From positions 3,224,001-3,288,000 of the forward strand of contig NZ_CP014475.1 in the NCBI RefSeq assembly GCF_001583415.1: DNA of 64,000 nucleotides. The letters are read 5' to 3'. Source of the stretch: Mycolicibacterium phlei (GTDB lineage: Bacteria > Actinomycetota > Actinomycetes > Mycobacteriales > Mycobacteriaceae). A model generated the notes under the pieces. It saw only the letters and a program-made list of their open reading frames with translations. It was not told the origin of the DNA and did no database searches. The translations under genes and the position numbers were made by a program. Positions within the stretch are counted from its first letter, which is position 1. Each line of letters starts with the position of its first letter. Shown piece after piece: positions 47,928 to 56,437 of this stretch.

Positions 47928-48710
47928 CTAGGCGGGCCAGGCGCCGCGCACACCGTCGCCGCGGTTCCACGCGGTCAGGAAGGCGGTGAAGTCGCGGTCG
48001 AGCTGGGCCAGCCGGTCGGGATCGTCGGCGTTGTGCCGGTACACCGAGATGACGGGCCCGTAGTGGGCCTTCCAGTATTCGCGGAACTCCTCCGGGGTGG
48101 CACAGGTGTCCATGACGATCTGCTCCCGCCGCACGGTCAGCCCGAACACCCTGTCGCCGAACAGCTCCCGGACGTGGTTCTCGTCGCCCCACAGCGGCGC
48201 CGGTGACGCGCCCGGTGCGGGCGGCGGCGCGTAGGGACGCATCGTGGCGAGCAGTTGGCCGAGGAAGCCCTCCGGGGTCCAGTTGATCATCCCGATGGTC
48301 CCGCCGGGCCGGGTCACGCGCACGAGTTCGTCGGCCGTCGCCTGGTGGTTCGGTGCGAACATCGCGCCCACGCAGGACATCACGACGTCGAACTCGTCGT
48401 CACCGAACGGCAGGGCCTGGGCGTCGGCCCCAACCCAGTCGAGCTCGACGCCGCGTTTGGCCGCGATGCGCCTGCCGACCTCCAGCAGCTCCGGAGTCAG
48501 GTCACTGGCGGTGACGGCGGCGCCGGCACGGGCGGCCGGGATCGCCGCGTTACCGCAGCCGGCGGCGACGTCGAGGACCCGGTCACCGCGCCGGATCCGG
48601 CAGGCGCTCACCAGTTCCGGTCCGAGTGCCGGGATCAGTTCCGCTGCCACTTTCGGGTAGTCGCCGGAAGCCCACAGGGCTCGGTTCTTGGCTGCCACGT
48701 CAACGCTCAC
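47928..48710 (-). CDS. Class I SAM-dependent methyltransferase
   Basis: A 260-residue small-molecule methyltransferase. Motif I is RVLDVAAGCGNAAIPAARAGAAVTASDLTPELLEVG near residue 43; then come DWVGADAQALPFGDDEFDVVMSCVGAMFAPNH and RVTRPGGTIGMINWTPEG. The C-terminal half is variable and would define the substrate, which is unknown. The GTG start (48708-48710) overlaps the stop of the small exported protein gene (GTGA). It is on the same strand as the ArsR gene, with a 93-bp gap. Confidence 0.88.
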   Translation of the reverse strand: MSVDVAAKNRALWASGDYPKVAAELIPALGPELVSACRIRRGDRVLDVAAGCGNAAIPAARAGAAVTASDLTPELLEVGRRIAAKRGVELDWVGADAQALPFGDDEFDVVMSCVGAMFAPNHQATADELVRVTRPGGTIGMINWTPEGFLGQLLATMRPYAPPPAPGASPAPLWGDENHVRELFGDRVFGLTVRREQIVMDTCATPEEFREYWKAHYGPVISVYRHNADDPDRLAQLDRDFTAFLTAWNRGDGVRGAWPA

Positions 48711-48937
48711 TGGTCTTCTCCTAGGGTCATGCGCGGAATCCGCACAGTGGTGGGTGTACCGGGCGCCGGGGGTGTTTCGGCGCCCGGTTGACTGGGACGG
48801 GTGGCGCAGGCGCCGATGCGCCCGAGAATTGGTATGCCGCCGATGAAGTCACACAGTCCGGTGGCGCTGGTCTGGTCGGCCGGGGTCGTGGGAAGCGTTG
48901 CGCCCGCGAACAGTAGCGCCGCCACTCCCGCCGCCAT
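48707..48937 (-). CDS. Small exported protein coupled to the methyltransferase
   Basis: A 76-residue protein with a short signal-like N terminus (MAAGVAALLFAGATLPTTPA). The mature part has two cysteines (GLCDF and GACAT), spaced for a disulfide, a hydrophobic IGGIPILGRIG between them, and a Pro-rich end. Family unknown to me. The coupling by GTGA overlap to a cytoplasmic methyltransferase is unusual for a secreted peptide. The ribosome binding site is weak (GAAGAAAACGTA before ATG). Confidence 0.55.
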   Translation of the reverse strand: MAAGVAALLFAGATLPTTPADQTSATGLCDFIGGIPILGRIGACATRPSQPGAETPPAPGTPTTVRIPRMTLGEDQ

Positions 48938-48967
48938 TACGTTTTCTTCAGTTCACGTGTCCTCCTG

Positions 48968-49408
48968 TCATCCGTCGGCTCCGTCGTCGCCCTCCGGACC
49001 GCTCTGCCCGGCGCCGAAACCGCCCTCACCGCCGAGGCCGGCGCCTGTGGGGTTGGGGCTGAGCGGTTTACCGTCGCCGACTACGGACGTAATCACGTTG
49101 TTCGACAGGGTGAACAGCGTGAGTGTGGGTAGTGACGCTGTCGGGGTGCGGCTGCGGCTGACGAACGACACGCCTACATCGGGTCCTCGTTCGGGAAGCG
49201 CCGCGCAGACCGTCAGGCTCACTGGTTCGTGCGACACCGCCTCGACGAGTGCAGGTTCGCGGGATGACAGTGCGTGCGGCCGGTGGGCGGGCGCGGTGGT
49301 GGTGCCGCCAGCCACCGGGTCGAAATCCACTGTGGTAGCCGGGATCGCGAACATGCCGGCCGCCTCCACAGCGGTGGCCGCTGCGTACGTGGGCGCGTGG
49401 GTTTTCAT
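48968..49408 (-). CDS. Hypothetical exported protein with Gly-rich acidic tail
   Basis: A 146-residue protein. The ATG at 49406-49408 (MKTHAPTYAAATAVEAAGMFAIPAT) has an AAAGGA site 8 nt upstream; a longer frame exists but is unsupported. The N terminus is a weak signal-like segment. The centre is polar with one cysteine (LTVCAAL), and the end is Gly-, Asp- and Glu-rich. I do not recognise the family. With the next gene downstream it forms a pair of small secreted-type proteins, 30 bp apart. Confidence 0.5.
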   Translation of the reverse strand: MKTHAPTYAAATAVEAAGMFAIPATTVDFDPVAGGTTTAPAHRPHALSSREPALVEAVSHEPVSLTVCAALPERGPDVGVSFVSRSRTPTASLPTLTLFTLSNNVITSVVGDGKPLSPNPTGAGLGGEGGFGAGQSGPEGDDGADG

Positions 49409-49542
49409 CGCATGTCCTTTCTGCCGCGCACGTCGGAACACAGGGTGTGTCGACGTCGCAGGCAGGGACATCGGGAACCGCTCCCTATATTGCGGTGGCG
49501 GTTGGAACCCCTATGCCACGCCCGACGGGCGGTGGTGGCCGG

Positions 49543-51033
49543 TTAGGCCGCGCCGTTTGTGGGTGGTGCGGGTCCGCCGGGTTCGGTTCGGGGGTCTTCG
49601 GTTTGCGCGCTGTCGGATTGTGGGACGGGTGTGCCACTATCGGGCTCTTCGTCCTCGTCGTCCCTGTCGGTGAGGTCGGCGAGCAGGAGTTCGGGTTGGT
49701 GGATGGTGTTGATACGGGGTTGCCCGTTGTCCAACCCGTCGGGTGGGATCCACTCGACCTGATGGTTTGGCGTCATGTGGGTGGTCCAGGCGGCGGGGTT
49801 GTCGGTGTCGACGAGGCGGTTGTGCGGCGGGCACGCTAATCCCATTTCGTCGACGTTGGTGTTACCCCCGTCGATCCAATCGCGTTCGGCGTGGTGGGCC
49901 TGACACCCATACGCGCCCACGGTGCACCCCGGTTTGGTGCAGCCCCCATCACGGGCGATGAGCATGATCCGCTGCGCGGGTGTGGCCACCCGCTTACCCC
50001 GGAAATGCGCGAGGGCGGAGCCGGTGGCGCCGTCGAACACCGCCAGATGATGGTTGGCGTGTGCGGCCATGCGCAACACATCGGAGATCGGCAGTTTGGT
50101 ACCACCACCGGTGGTGGCCAACCCGGCCCGCGTCTCCAACTGGTCGAGGGTGACCCGAATGATCACCGTGACGGGCAGGCCGTTGAGCGTGCCGAGGTCG
50201 CCGCCCATCAACGCGATCCGCCCGATCGCCAACAACGCATCATGCTGGCGTTGAGCCAGGGTGCGGTGGTCGTTATCGATCTGGGCCTGAGTCGGGGTGC
50301 CGAACACACACGGTTGCGGATCGTCCGGGTTACACATGCCCGGGGCGGCCAGTTTCGCCAGCAGTGCCTCATAGGTGGCGTGCAGTTGCGGTGAGGCGAC
50401 GATGGTCCAGGTGGTCATCCCGTCCGCACCCTGCTTACCGTGAGTCGCACTGCGGCGGCGGGCGCGTTCGGCGTCATCAGGGACTGGGCCGTCCTGATCG
50501 AGCCGGTACAGCAGCTCTTTGGCCTTTGAGGCCAGCTGGTCACAGTCCACCCCCAGGGCGGCGCGCACCAGGTCGGCCTCGACACGCTCCCGCGTCGCAC
50601 CATCGACCCAGCCAGGCAACTTGTCGACCGTTTTACGAATCACCTCGACATGACCCGGGGTGAGTACCCCCAACGCCTGGGTGTCGGCGGTGATCGCCAA
50701 CACCGGTGCCAATGCCTCCCCGGTGAGCGCCTGTCGGGGTGTCAGCATCTCGGTGTCGGCCAGGCGGCGGTTGGCCTCACTGCCGGTGATCCGGTAGCGG
50801 GCTTTGAGCACCTCTTTCCATGTGTGGGCGCCCAACGCGTTCGGGGTGGTTTCGGTCTGCAGCCGCGCCAGCATCGTCTGCTGTAGCGCGGGTAGTTGGC
50901 AGGCCACCATCTCCAAGTCATCGAGGGCGCCAAGAAGCTCGGTGTCAGTGGCGAGGGTCAGGTCGCAGCCGGCGACCGCGTCGACGGCCGCCCGCAGCCC
51001 CTTGATGGCCGCCTGCAGACCCGTACCTGACAT
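49543..51033 (-). CDS. DUF222 / HNH endonuclease protein of the 13E12 repeat family
   Basis: A 496-residue protein. The N-terminal DUF222 domain (residues about 20-300) includes ARLQTETTPNALGAHTWKEVLKARYRITGSEANRRLADTE. The C-terminal HNH nuclease motif is RDGGCTKPGCTVGAYGCQAHHAERDWIDGGNTNVDEMGLACPPHNRL. A disordered acidic tail follows. The family is abundant in mycobacteria (REP13E12), and several members are DNA-damage-induced. The ATG at 51031-51033 is preferred over one at 51046-51048, because it places the LexA box just upstream rather than within the gene. Confidence 0.9.
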   Translation of the reverse strand: MSGTGLQAAIKGLRAAVDAVAGCDLTLATDTELLGALDDLEMVACQLPALQQTMLARLQTETTPNALGAHTWKEVLKARYRITGSEANRRLADTEMLTPRQALTGEALAPVLAITADTQALGVLTPGHVEVIRKTVDKLPGWVDGATRERVEADLVRAALGVDCDQLASKAKELLYRLDQDGPVPDDAERARRRSATHGKQGADGMTTWTIVASPQLHATYEALLAKLAAPGMCNPDDPQPCVFGTPTQAQIDNDHRTLAQRQHDALLAIGRIALMGGDLGTLNGLPVTVIIRVTLDQLETRAGLATTGGGTKLPISDVLRMAAHANHHLAVFDGATGSALAHFRGKRVATPAQRIMLIARDGGCTKPGCTVGAYGCQAHHAERDWIDGGNTNVDEMGLACPPHNRLVDTDNPAAWTTHMTPNHQVEWIPPDGLDNGQPRINTIHQPELLLADLTDRDDEDEEPDSGTPVPQSDSAQTEDPRTEPGGPAPPTNGAA

Positions 51034-51036
51034 AAC

Positions 51037-51052
51037 TCGAACATACATTCGA
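51037..51052 (-). promoter_or_regulatory. LexA (SOS) box
   Basis: TCGAAC-ATAC-ATTCGA matches the mycobacterial SOS consensus TCGAAC-N4-GTTCGA at 11 of 12 defined positions. It ends 3 nt before the ATG of the DUF222/HNH gene. LexA bound there would block transcription, so the gene is probably induced by DNA damage, as reported for some 13E12 family genes of M. tuberculosis. Confidence 0.75.
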
Positions 51053-51134
51053 CCTCTGACAAATCAGGGGTCGACCCGCGAACGGACACCGCTAGCAAAC
51101 TCTAAATGCTTGCCATCGCGCCACTCTCCGTATC

Positions 51135-51149
51135 TGCATGCTGAATGCA
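51135..51149 (+). promoter_or_regulatory. Operator candidate upstream of gntR
   Basis: TGCAT-GCTGA-ATGCA, an inverted repeat with a 5-nt centre, lies just after a possible -10 TATCTG (51131-51136) and 23 nt before the gntR start. The same 15-bp element (13 of 15 identical) recurs at 51882-51896 before the tetR gene, which points to the adjacent GntR protein as its reader. Confidence 0.6.
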
Positions 51150-51172
51150 AGAGCACAGGAAGGAGCACGTGC

Positions 51173-51835
51173 GTGCCGTTCGAACCGGTGCAACGCCCGG
51201 CAGGCCTCAGCGATCTGGCCTACGACCAGCTTCGGTCCCGCATCCTCGACGGTCAGTTTCCGACCGGCCGCCGGACCAGCGTGGTCTCGATCGCCGAACA
51301 GCTGAACATGAGCCGCAGCCCGGTGCGGGCCGCCGTCGAACGCCTCGTGAACGAGGGCCTGCTAGTGGTCACCGCGGTCGGCATCGACTTGGCCCGCCTC
51401 GATCACCGAGACCTGATCGACGGACTGCAGGTGCGTTCCCGCCTCGAGGGCCTCGCCGCACGACTGGCCACCAACCGCCTGTCGGGCGCCGACCTCGACA
51501 CCCTGCGCGACAACCTCACCCGCTTCAAGTCCGCCGTGCGCAGTGGCGACACCCTCACCGCACGCCGGCTCGACCTCGACTTCCACAGCGTCATCCGAGA
51601 CAACTGCGGCAACGGTCTGCTTGTCGAGAACCTCCGCCGGGTCCAGGCGCGAGTGATCGTCGCGACCTACACCACCGCCTGGGTGAGCGCCCACGAGGTG
51701 GTCGTCGATGAGCACGAGGCGATCCTCAAGGCTCTCGAGGCGCGCGACGCCGACGCCGCCGAGCGGGCCGCCATCGAACACCTCGAACGGCTCATCGGCC
51801 GGGTGCAGGCCCACTTCGAGACCGCGACGAACTAA
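51173..51835 (+). CDS. GntR-family regulator (FadR/FCD subfamily)
   Basis: A 220-residue repressor-type protein. The winged helix is DLAYDQLRSRILDGQFPTGRRTSVVSIAEQLNMSRSPVRAAVERLVNEGLLVV (residues about 11-65). The FCD effector domain follows, with its metal-ligand Asp/His residues in RLDLDFHSVIRD, SAHEVVVDEHEAIL and AAIEHLERLIGR. FCD regulators often sense carboxylic acids such as lactate or pyruvate, which would fit the lactate and pyruvate enzymes nearby. GTG start at 51173-51175 with an AGGAAGGAG site. Confidence 0.9.
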   Translation: MPFEPVQRPAGLSDLAYDQLRSRILDGQFPTGRRTSVVSIAEQLNMSRSPVRAAVERLVNEGLLVVTAVGIDLARLDHRDLIDGLQVRSRLEGLAARLATNRLSGADLDTLRDNLTRFKSAVRSGDTLTARRLDLDFHSVIRDNCGNGLLVENLRRVQARVIVATYTTAWVSAHEVVVDEHEAILKALEARDADAAERAAIEHLERLIGRVQAHFETATN

Positions 51836-51856
51836 GTGCGATTAGTTCACTACGCC

Positions 51857-51896
51857 TTGCATGCAACCTCTGCTAGACTCCTGCATGCAGGATGCA
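51857..51896 (+). promoter_or_regulatory. Operator cluster and promoter upstream of tetR
   Basis: It contains the palindrome TTGCATGCAA (51857-51866), a -10-like TAGACT (51874-51879) and the operator TGCAT-GCAGG-ATGCA (51882-51896), the last matching the site before gntR. The layout of a -10 followed directly by the operator is the same in both places. The tetR start is 75 nt downstream, with a TTAGGAG ribosome binding site. Confidence 0.6.
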
Positions 51897-51971
51897 GCAA
51901 AGCCCGGCGTCGGCAACGGGGTCACGTCGTGGGTTTGCTCAGCAATCAACAAGTAACCTTAGGAGTACCCC

Positions 51972-52565
51972 GTGAGCCAGGGCGCCGTACGGCCCACCGT
52001 CCTGCGCAGAGATGCCGCCCGCAACCGCCGTCGCATTCTGGACGCGGCCCGGAGCCTTGCGGATGACGGAAAGCCGTTACAACTCAATCTCGTCGCCCAG
52101 CACGCCGGAGTCGGCGTCGCCACCGTGTACCGCCACTTTCCCACGTCGGAAGCGCTCACCGAAGCGCTTGCGGCCGAACAGATCTCGATTCTGATCTCCA
52201 AGGTCGAGTCGGTCCCGCAAACGGTGCAGGGCCTCCGATGCTTCATCAAGACGGCCCTGGCGGTGTTCATGCGGGACAGCGCGCCGGCAACCGCGTTGAT
52301 CGATCCCGTCACCGACGACGTCCGTACGCAGCGCCGTCGACTCCTCTACGGTCTTCGCTCGCTCGTCACCGGCATCGTCGCCTCCGACCCCTCGCTCTCC
52401 CCCACGCTCGGGCCGACCGATGCCATGCTGCTGCTGTGCGGAGCGGGCACCGCCATCCGTCACGCGCCGGATCGAAGCGACCCGACACTCCCCGACCGCT
52501 ACCTGCGAGCGTTGCTCGTCGGCCTGCTTCCCCGGCGGCCCAGAAACGGCATGGCGGTCCGCTAG
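51972..52565 (+). CDS. TetR-family transcriptional regulator
   Basis: A 197-residue regulator. The helix-turn-helix is RRDAARNRRRILDAARSLADDGKPLQLNLVAQHAGVGVATVYRHFPTSEALTEAL (residues about 12-65), very typical of TetR. The C-terminal ligand domain is not assignable. GTG start with a TTAGGAG site. It lies after gntR and has the GntR-type operator at its promoter, so it is probably under GntR control. Its own targets are unknown. Confidence 0.9.
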   Translation: MSQGAVRPTVLRRDAARNRRRILDAARSLADDGKPLQLNLVAQHAGVGVATVYRHFPTSEALTEALAAEQISILISKVESVPQTVQGLRCFIKTALAVFMRDSAPATALIDPVTDDVRTQRRRLLYGLRSLVTGIVASDPSLSPTLGPTDAMLLLCGAGTAIRHAPDRSDPTLPDRYLRALLVGLLPRRPRNGMAVR

Positions 52566-52605
52566 CCTCGGCCGCAAGCAGGACCAGTCTCCTTGCGGCC
52601 GAGGC
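52565..52605. terminator. Convergent hairpin terminator between tetR and the lactate monooxygenase gene
   Basis: A perfect 14-bp stem, GCCTCGGCCGCAAG at 52565-52578 and its complement at 52592-52605, with a 13-nt loop. It lies between two convergent genes whose stops are 49 bp apart. There is no T-tract, but the stem is very stable and can act in both directions. Confidence 0.65.
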
Positions 52606-52614
52606 CCAGACACG

Positions 52615-53799
52615 TCAGCGGACGGGGCGCAGCGAGTCGAAGGTCAGTTCCTTCAGGTTGCGGTAGCCGTCGACGGCCATGATCAGGTCGGCCTCGGCCA
52701 GCAGTGACCGGGCGACGTGCTCGATGCCTTTCGAACCACCCAGCGCGGCGCCCCATGCGTACGGGCGGCCGATCCCTACGGCCGAGGCGCCCATCGCGAG
52801 TGCCTTGACAATGTCGGCGCCCGTGCGGATTCCGGAGTCGAACAGCACCGGGGTGTCACCGGCGGCGGCCACGACGTCGGGCAGGCAGTCCAACGCAGGC
52901 AGGCCACCGTTGGCCTGACGGCCACCGTGGTTCGAGCAGTAGATCCCGTCGACGCCGGCGTCGACCGCGCGTCGTGCGTCGTCGGGGTGCTGAATTCCCT
53001 TGAGAATCACCGGCATCTTGGTGATGGACCGCACCCACTCGACGTCCTCCCAGGTCACCGAGTGGCCGAACAGGCTGTGCCAGTAGTCGGCTGCCAGCCT
53101 CGGATTGGCCTGCAGTTCGGACGCGTCGATTCCCGACTGCGCCTTGAACTTCTCCTGGAACACCGGGTCGGTGACGTAGTTGGTCAAGCACAGCCCGCGC
53201 AGGAACGGGAAGTTCGACAGCGTGAGATCGCGTGGCCGCCAACCGAAGATCCAGGTGTCCAGGGTGATCACCAGACCGTCGTAGCCCGCCGCCTCGGCGC
53301 GTTTGATGAAGCTCTCCGCGAGGTCGCGGTCCTCCGGATAGTAGATCTGGTAGTACGCCGGGGTGTCCCCCGCGTGCTTGCGGATCTCCTCCAGCGGGCT
53401 CATGGCGAGCGTCGAGGTGATGTACGGGACGCCGGTGCGGGCGCTGGCCTGGGCACTGGCGACGTCACCGTGGCCGTCCTGGGCACACAGCGCGATCACA
53501 CCGATCGGAGCGAAGAACATCGGAGCCGTCCATTTCCGGCCCCACAGCTCGACCGACAGGTCGCGGTCGGTGGCCGCCGCCAGCATCCGCGGCATCAGCC
53601 CCCAGTGTTTGAAGGCCTCCACATTGGCCCGCTGGGTGTGCTCGTCACCGGAACCACCGGCGACGTAGGACAGCATGCTCGGCGGGAGCGCCTGCTGCGC
53701 ATGGGATTCCCAGTCGTCATAGGTCATGGGAAGCGTGGGAATGACGCCCGCCAGCCCCTGACGATAAATGTCGTTCTGATAGTCCCCGAAATTGGACAT
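52615..53799 (-). CDS. L-lactate 2-monooxygenase
   Basis: An FMN enzyme that converts L-lactate and O2 to acetate, CO2 and water. At 394 residues it has the length of the well-studied M. smegmatis enzyme as I remember it and is very similar throughout: [75 protein letters not shown] with the catalytic His, and [31 protein letters not shown]. The loop insertion that makes the enzyme a monooxygenase rather than a dehydrogenase is present (about 195-240). The ATG has an AGGAGA site. Divergent from poxB. Confidence 0.95.
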   Translation of the reverse strand: MSNFGDYQNDIYRQGLAGVIPTLPMTYDDWESHAQQALPPSMLSYVAGGSGDEHTQRANVEAFKHWGLMPRMLAAATDRDLSVELWGRKWTAPMFFAPIGVIALCAQDGHGDVASAQASARTGVPYITSTLAMSPLEEIRKHAGDTPAYYQIYYPEDRDLAESFIKRAEAAGYDGLVITLDTWIFGWRPRDLTLSNFPFLRGLCLTNYVTDPVFQEKFKAQSGIDASELQANPRLAADYWHSLFGHSVTWEDVEWVRSITKMPVILKGIQHPDDARRAVDAGVDGIYCSNHGGRQANGGLPALDCLPDVVAAAGDTPVLFDSGIRTGADIVKALAMGASAVGIGRPYAWGAALGGSKGIEHVARSLLAEADLIMAVDGYRNLKELTFDSLRPVR

Positions 53800-54047
53800 G
53801 ATGTCTCCTGAAAATGGGAGGTTCTTCGCATTTCTGACATACCCGCTCTCCCGGTAGCGTGAGCGAACGGGCAGATATACCAATGCAATACAGCGGCCGT
53901 CTCAGCGCATTGACATTGTGATCATCACGACGGCGCGACGGGGTGTCAACAGGAGTAGCGGATAGCAAATCCATTTCAATTACCCACTGCCCGTGAGCAT
54001 TTGATCATGTGTCGACAGCACACGAAAAATCGGGATACGTTTGTCCC
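53800..54047. promoter_or_regulatory. Divergent promoter region of lactate monooxygenase and poxB, palindrome at 53918-53928
   Basis: About 250 bases between the divergent starts, clearly AT-richer than the genes. The central palindrome GTGAT-C-ATCAC at 53918-53928 is preceded by a -35-like TTGACA (53910-53915). A TTGATCATG lies near 54001. Either could bind an FCD-GntR or CRP-like factor, and sharing of one site would couple both genes. No convincing -10 boxes were assigned. Confidence 0.45.
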
Positions 54048-55784
54048 ATGTCCACAGTTGCCGATCACCTCGTATCCGTACTGTCGCGAAGCGGGGTGCG
54101 CCGCGTCTACGGGTTGCCGGGCGACAGCCTCAACGGGTTCACCGACGCGATTCGCCGCTCCGGCGAACTCAGCTGGGAGCACGTCCGCCACGAGGAGACC
54201 GCGGCCTTCGCGGCCGCCGCCGACGCCGCGCTCACCGGTCAGCTGGCGGTCTGCGCGGGCAGCTGCGGTCCTGGCAACCTGCATCTGATCAACGGGCTGT
54301 TCGACGCGCAGCGCAGCCGGGTGCCGGTGCTGGCGATCGCGGCGCACATCCCCCGCACCGAGATCGGCTCGGACTACTTCCAGGAAACCCACCCGCAGGA
54401 CCTGTTCCGCGAGTGCAGTGTGTACTGCGAACTGGTGAGCACCCCGGAGATGGCGCCACGCATCATCGCGATGGCCATGCGCGCCGCGATCGAGGACAGC
54501 GGCGTGGCGGTGGTGGTCATCCCGGGCGAGATCTTCAACCAGCGCGCCGAGGCCACCGGCTGGAGCACCCGTCCGATCACCGCGTCGCACTCGATCGTTC
54601 GGCCCGATGACGAAGCCCTGCGGCAGGCGGCCGGGATTCTCAACGAGGCGAACGCGGTGACGATCCTGGGCGGGGCCGGCGTCGCGGGCGCACACGACGC
54701 GCTGATCCGGGCCGCCGCCACGCTGCAGGCACCGGTGGTACACGCGTTGCGGGGCAAGGAGTTCATCGAGTACGACAACCCGTTCGATGTCGGGATGACA
54801 GGTCTGCTCGGCTTCGCGTCGGGCTACAAGGCCATCAAGGAAGCCGACGTGCTGCTGATGCTGGGCACCGACTTCCCGTATCAGCAGTTCTATCCCGAGA
54901 ACGCCAAGGTCATCCAGGTCGACATCCGCGGCCGCCACATCGGTCGTCGCACCCCGGTCGACGTCGGCCTGGTCGGCACCGTCGCCGACACCCTCGAGGC
55001 GCTGCAACCGATGCTGCGGCCCAAGTTCGACCGCCAGCACCTGGATCGCTCACTGCGTCACTACCGCAAGACCCGGCAGCGCCTCGACGAGTTGGCGGTC
55101 AACGACCGTGACCGCACCCCGATCCGCCCGGAATACGTTGCCGGACTGATCAACCGGCTGGCCGGCGAGGACGCGGTGTTCACCTGCGACGTCGGCTCGC
55201 CGGTGGTGTGGGCGGCTCGGTACCTGACGATGAACGGCCGTCGCCGGCTCATCGGGTCGTTCAACCACGGCACCATGGCCAACGCGCTACCGCACGCGAT
55301 CGGCGCCCAGACCGCCTACCCGGGCCGCCAGGTCGTCGCGCTGGCCGGCGACGGCGGGTTGACGATGCTGTTCGGTGAGCTGATCACGCTCATCCAGAAC
55401 CGGTTGCCGGTCAAGGTGGTGGTGTTCAACAACTCCTCGCTGAACTTCGTCGAACTGGAGATGAAGGCCGCGGGCATCGTGAACTTCGGCACCGACCTGA
55501 CCAACCCCGACTTCGCCGCCGTCGCACAGTCGATGGGGATCTTCGGGCGCCGCGTTGAACAGCCCGCGGACCTGGAGCAGGCGCTGACCGACGCGTTCGC
55601 CCACGACGGACCCGCCCTCGTCGACGTCGTCACCGCCCGTCAGGAGCTGTCGATCCCGCCGACCATCACCGCCGAGCAGGCCAAGGGCTTCTCGCTGTAC
55701 GCGATCCGCACCATCCTGGCCGGCCGCGGCGACGAACTGCTCGACCTCATCACCACCAACGTCGCGCGCCGGATCCTGGACTGA
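54048..55784 (+). CDS. poxB: Pyruvate oxidase / pyruvate dehydrogenase (quinone)
   Basis: A 578-residue thiamine-diphosphate flavoenzyme oxidising pyruvate to acetate and CO2, with electrons to quinone. It is close to E. coli PoxB throughout: RHEETAAFAAAADAALTG with the catalytic Glu, CAGSCGPGNLHLINGLFDA, GSDYFQETHPQDLFRECS, VHALRGKEF, FTCDVGSPVVWAARYL and the ThDP motif GDGGLTMLFGE to FNNSS. The C-terminal peptide ends in ARRILD, without a clear amphipathic lipid-binding helix like that of E. coli, so membrane activation may differ. The ATG at 54048 gives the family N terminus STVADHLVSVLSRSGV; the frame is open earlier. Confidence 0.93.
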   Translation: MSTVADHLVSVLSRSGVRRVYGLPGDSLNGFTDAIRRSGELSWEHVRHEETAAFAAAADAALTGQLAVCAGSCGPGNLHLINGLFDAQRSRVPVLAIAAHIPRTEIGSDYFQETHPQDLFRECSVYCELVSTPEMAPRIIAMAMRAAIEDSGVAVVVIPGEIFNQRAEATGWSTRPITASHSIVRPDDEALRQAAGILNEANAVTILGGAGVAGAHDALIRAAATLQAPVVHALRGKEFIEYDNPFDVGMTGLLGFASGYKAIKEADVLLMLGTDFPYQQFYPENAKVIQVDIRGRHIGRRTPVDVGLVGTVADTLEALQPMLRPKFDRQHLDRSLRHYRKTRQRLDELAVNDRDRTPIRPEYVAGLINRLAGEDAVFTCDVGSPVVWAARYLTMNGRRRLIGSFNHGTMANALPHAIGAQTAYPGRQVVALAGDGGLTMLFGELITLIQNRLPVKVVVFNNSSLNFVELEMKAAGIVNFGTDLTNPDFAAVAQSMGIFGRRVEQPADLEQALTDAFAHDGPALVDVVTARQELSIPPTITAEQAKGFSLYAIRTILAGRGDELLDLITTNVARRILD

Positions 55785-56085
55785 CGCCCCCGCCGATCGT
55801 CAGCCCGCGGTACATGTGCCGGAACGGCTGGCCGATGACGAACGGATCAACGCGAGCACCAGTACACGCCCGCCGTTGGCGGCGTCGGCGTGCAGGTGCT
55901 CGTACTGGTGGTCGTCGTTGGTCCAGTCGAGCACATACTCAAGACCCCGACTTCGCCCGCCGGGTTCGCGACTGACGCGCACGGCAATTCAGGTAGTGCA
56001 CTACGCATGACGCGCCGGCTGCGCCGGTGACACCGTGTGAGCAGCCCGAAACTCGGGTCTTCACGACAAGCAGCGAGGTGCATCG
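55785..56085. other. Intergenic region after poxB without a credible gene
   Basis: About 300 bases. A small hairpin CTGACG/CGTCAG (55781-55786, 55798-55803) overlaps the poxB stop. The minus strand has a 60-codon frame (55800-55982) with a plausible soluble-protein look (EYVLDWTNDDHQYEHLHADAANGGRVLVLALI), but no start signal and no family I recognise; it could be a gene fragment. An AGGTG site before 56086 belongs to the next gene. Confidence 0.4.
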
Positions 56086-56409
56086 ATGGCTACCACCGTC
56101 GTCTTCAAAAACCTTTTCAATGCCCAGATTCCGCCCGACGAGACCCTCTACCTGGTGCTCGGCCCGCACCCGAAACTCGGGCAGGGCGCGGTGTCCGTAT
56201 CGGCCCAGGCTCTGTCGGTTCCCGACAGCGGGTTCGGCGATAACCCCGTCTACCTCGAAGTGATCCAGGCGGCGACCCGGCGCGGCCGCGGCCAGTTCGG
56301 CGAGGAGGACCGCTTCATGGACATCGTCGTACGCAACAACTCGCATGTGGGTGGTCCACCCAGCGGCAACACGGCGTTCAACCTGTACACGTCGGTCGAC
56401 ATCCCGTGA
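56086..56409 (+). CDS. Hypothetical small protein
   Basis: A 107-residue soluble protein without signal peptide or membrane segment. It starts MATTVVFKNLFNAQIPPDETLYLVLGPHP and ends FNLYTSVDIP. The composition (many Val, Phe, Gly and Asn, no Cys) suggests an all-beta fold. No family recognised. The codon pattern and an AGGTG site favour a real gene. It is followed 28 nt later by a second small gene in the same direction. Confidence 0.65.
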   Translation: MATTVVFKNLFNAQIPPDETLYLVLGPHPKLGQGAVSVSAQALSVPDSGFGDNPVYLEVIQAATRRGRGQFGEEDRFMDIVVRNNSHVGGPPSGNTAFNLYTSVDIP

Positions 56410-56437
56410 CACCCCCACTAGGAGAAAGGTACGAACG

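Noticed and set aside
49409..49471. 21-residue extension of the hypothetical exported protein
   Set aside because: It is basic and without signal-peptide character, and lacks a ribosome binding site, whereas the ATG at 49406-49408 has one.
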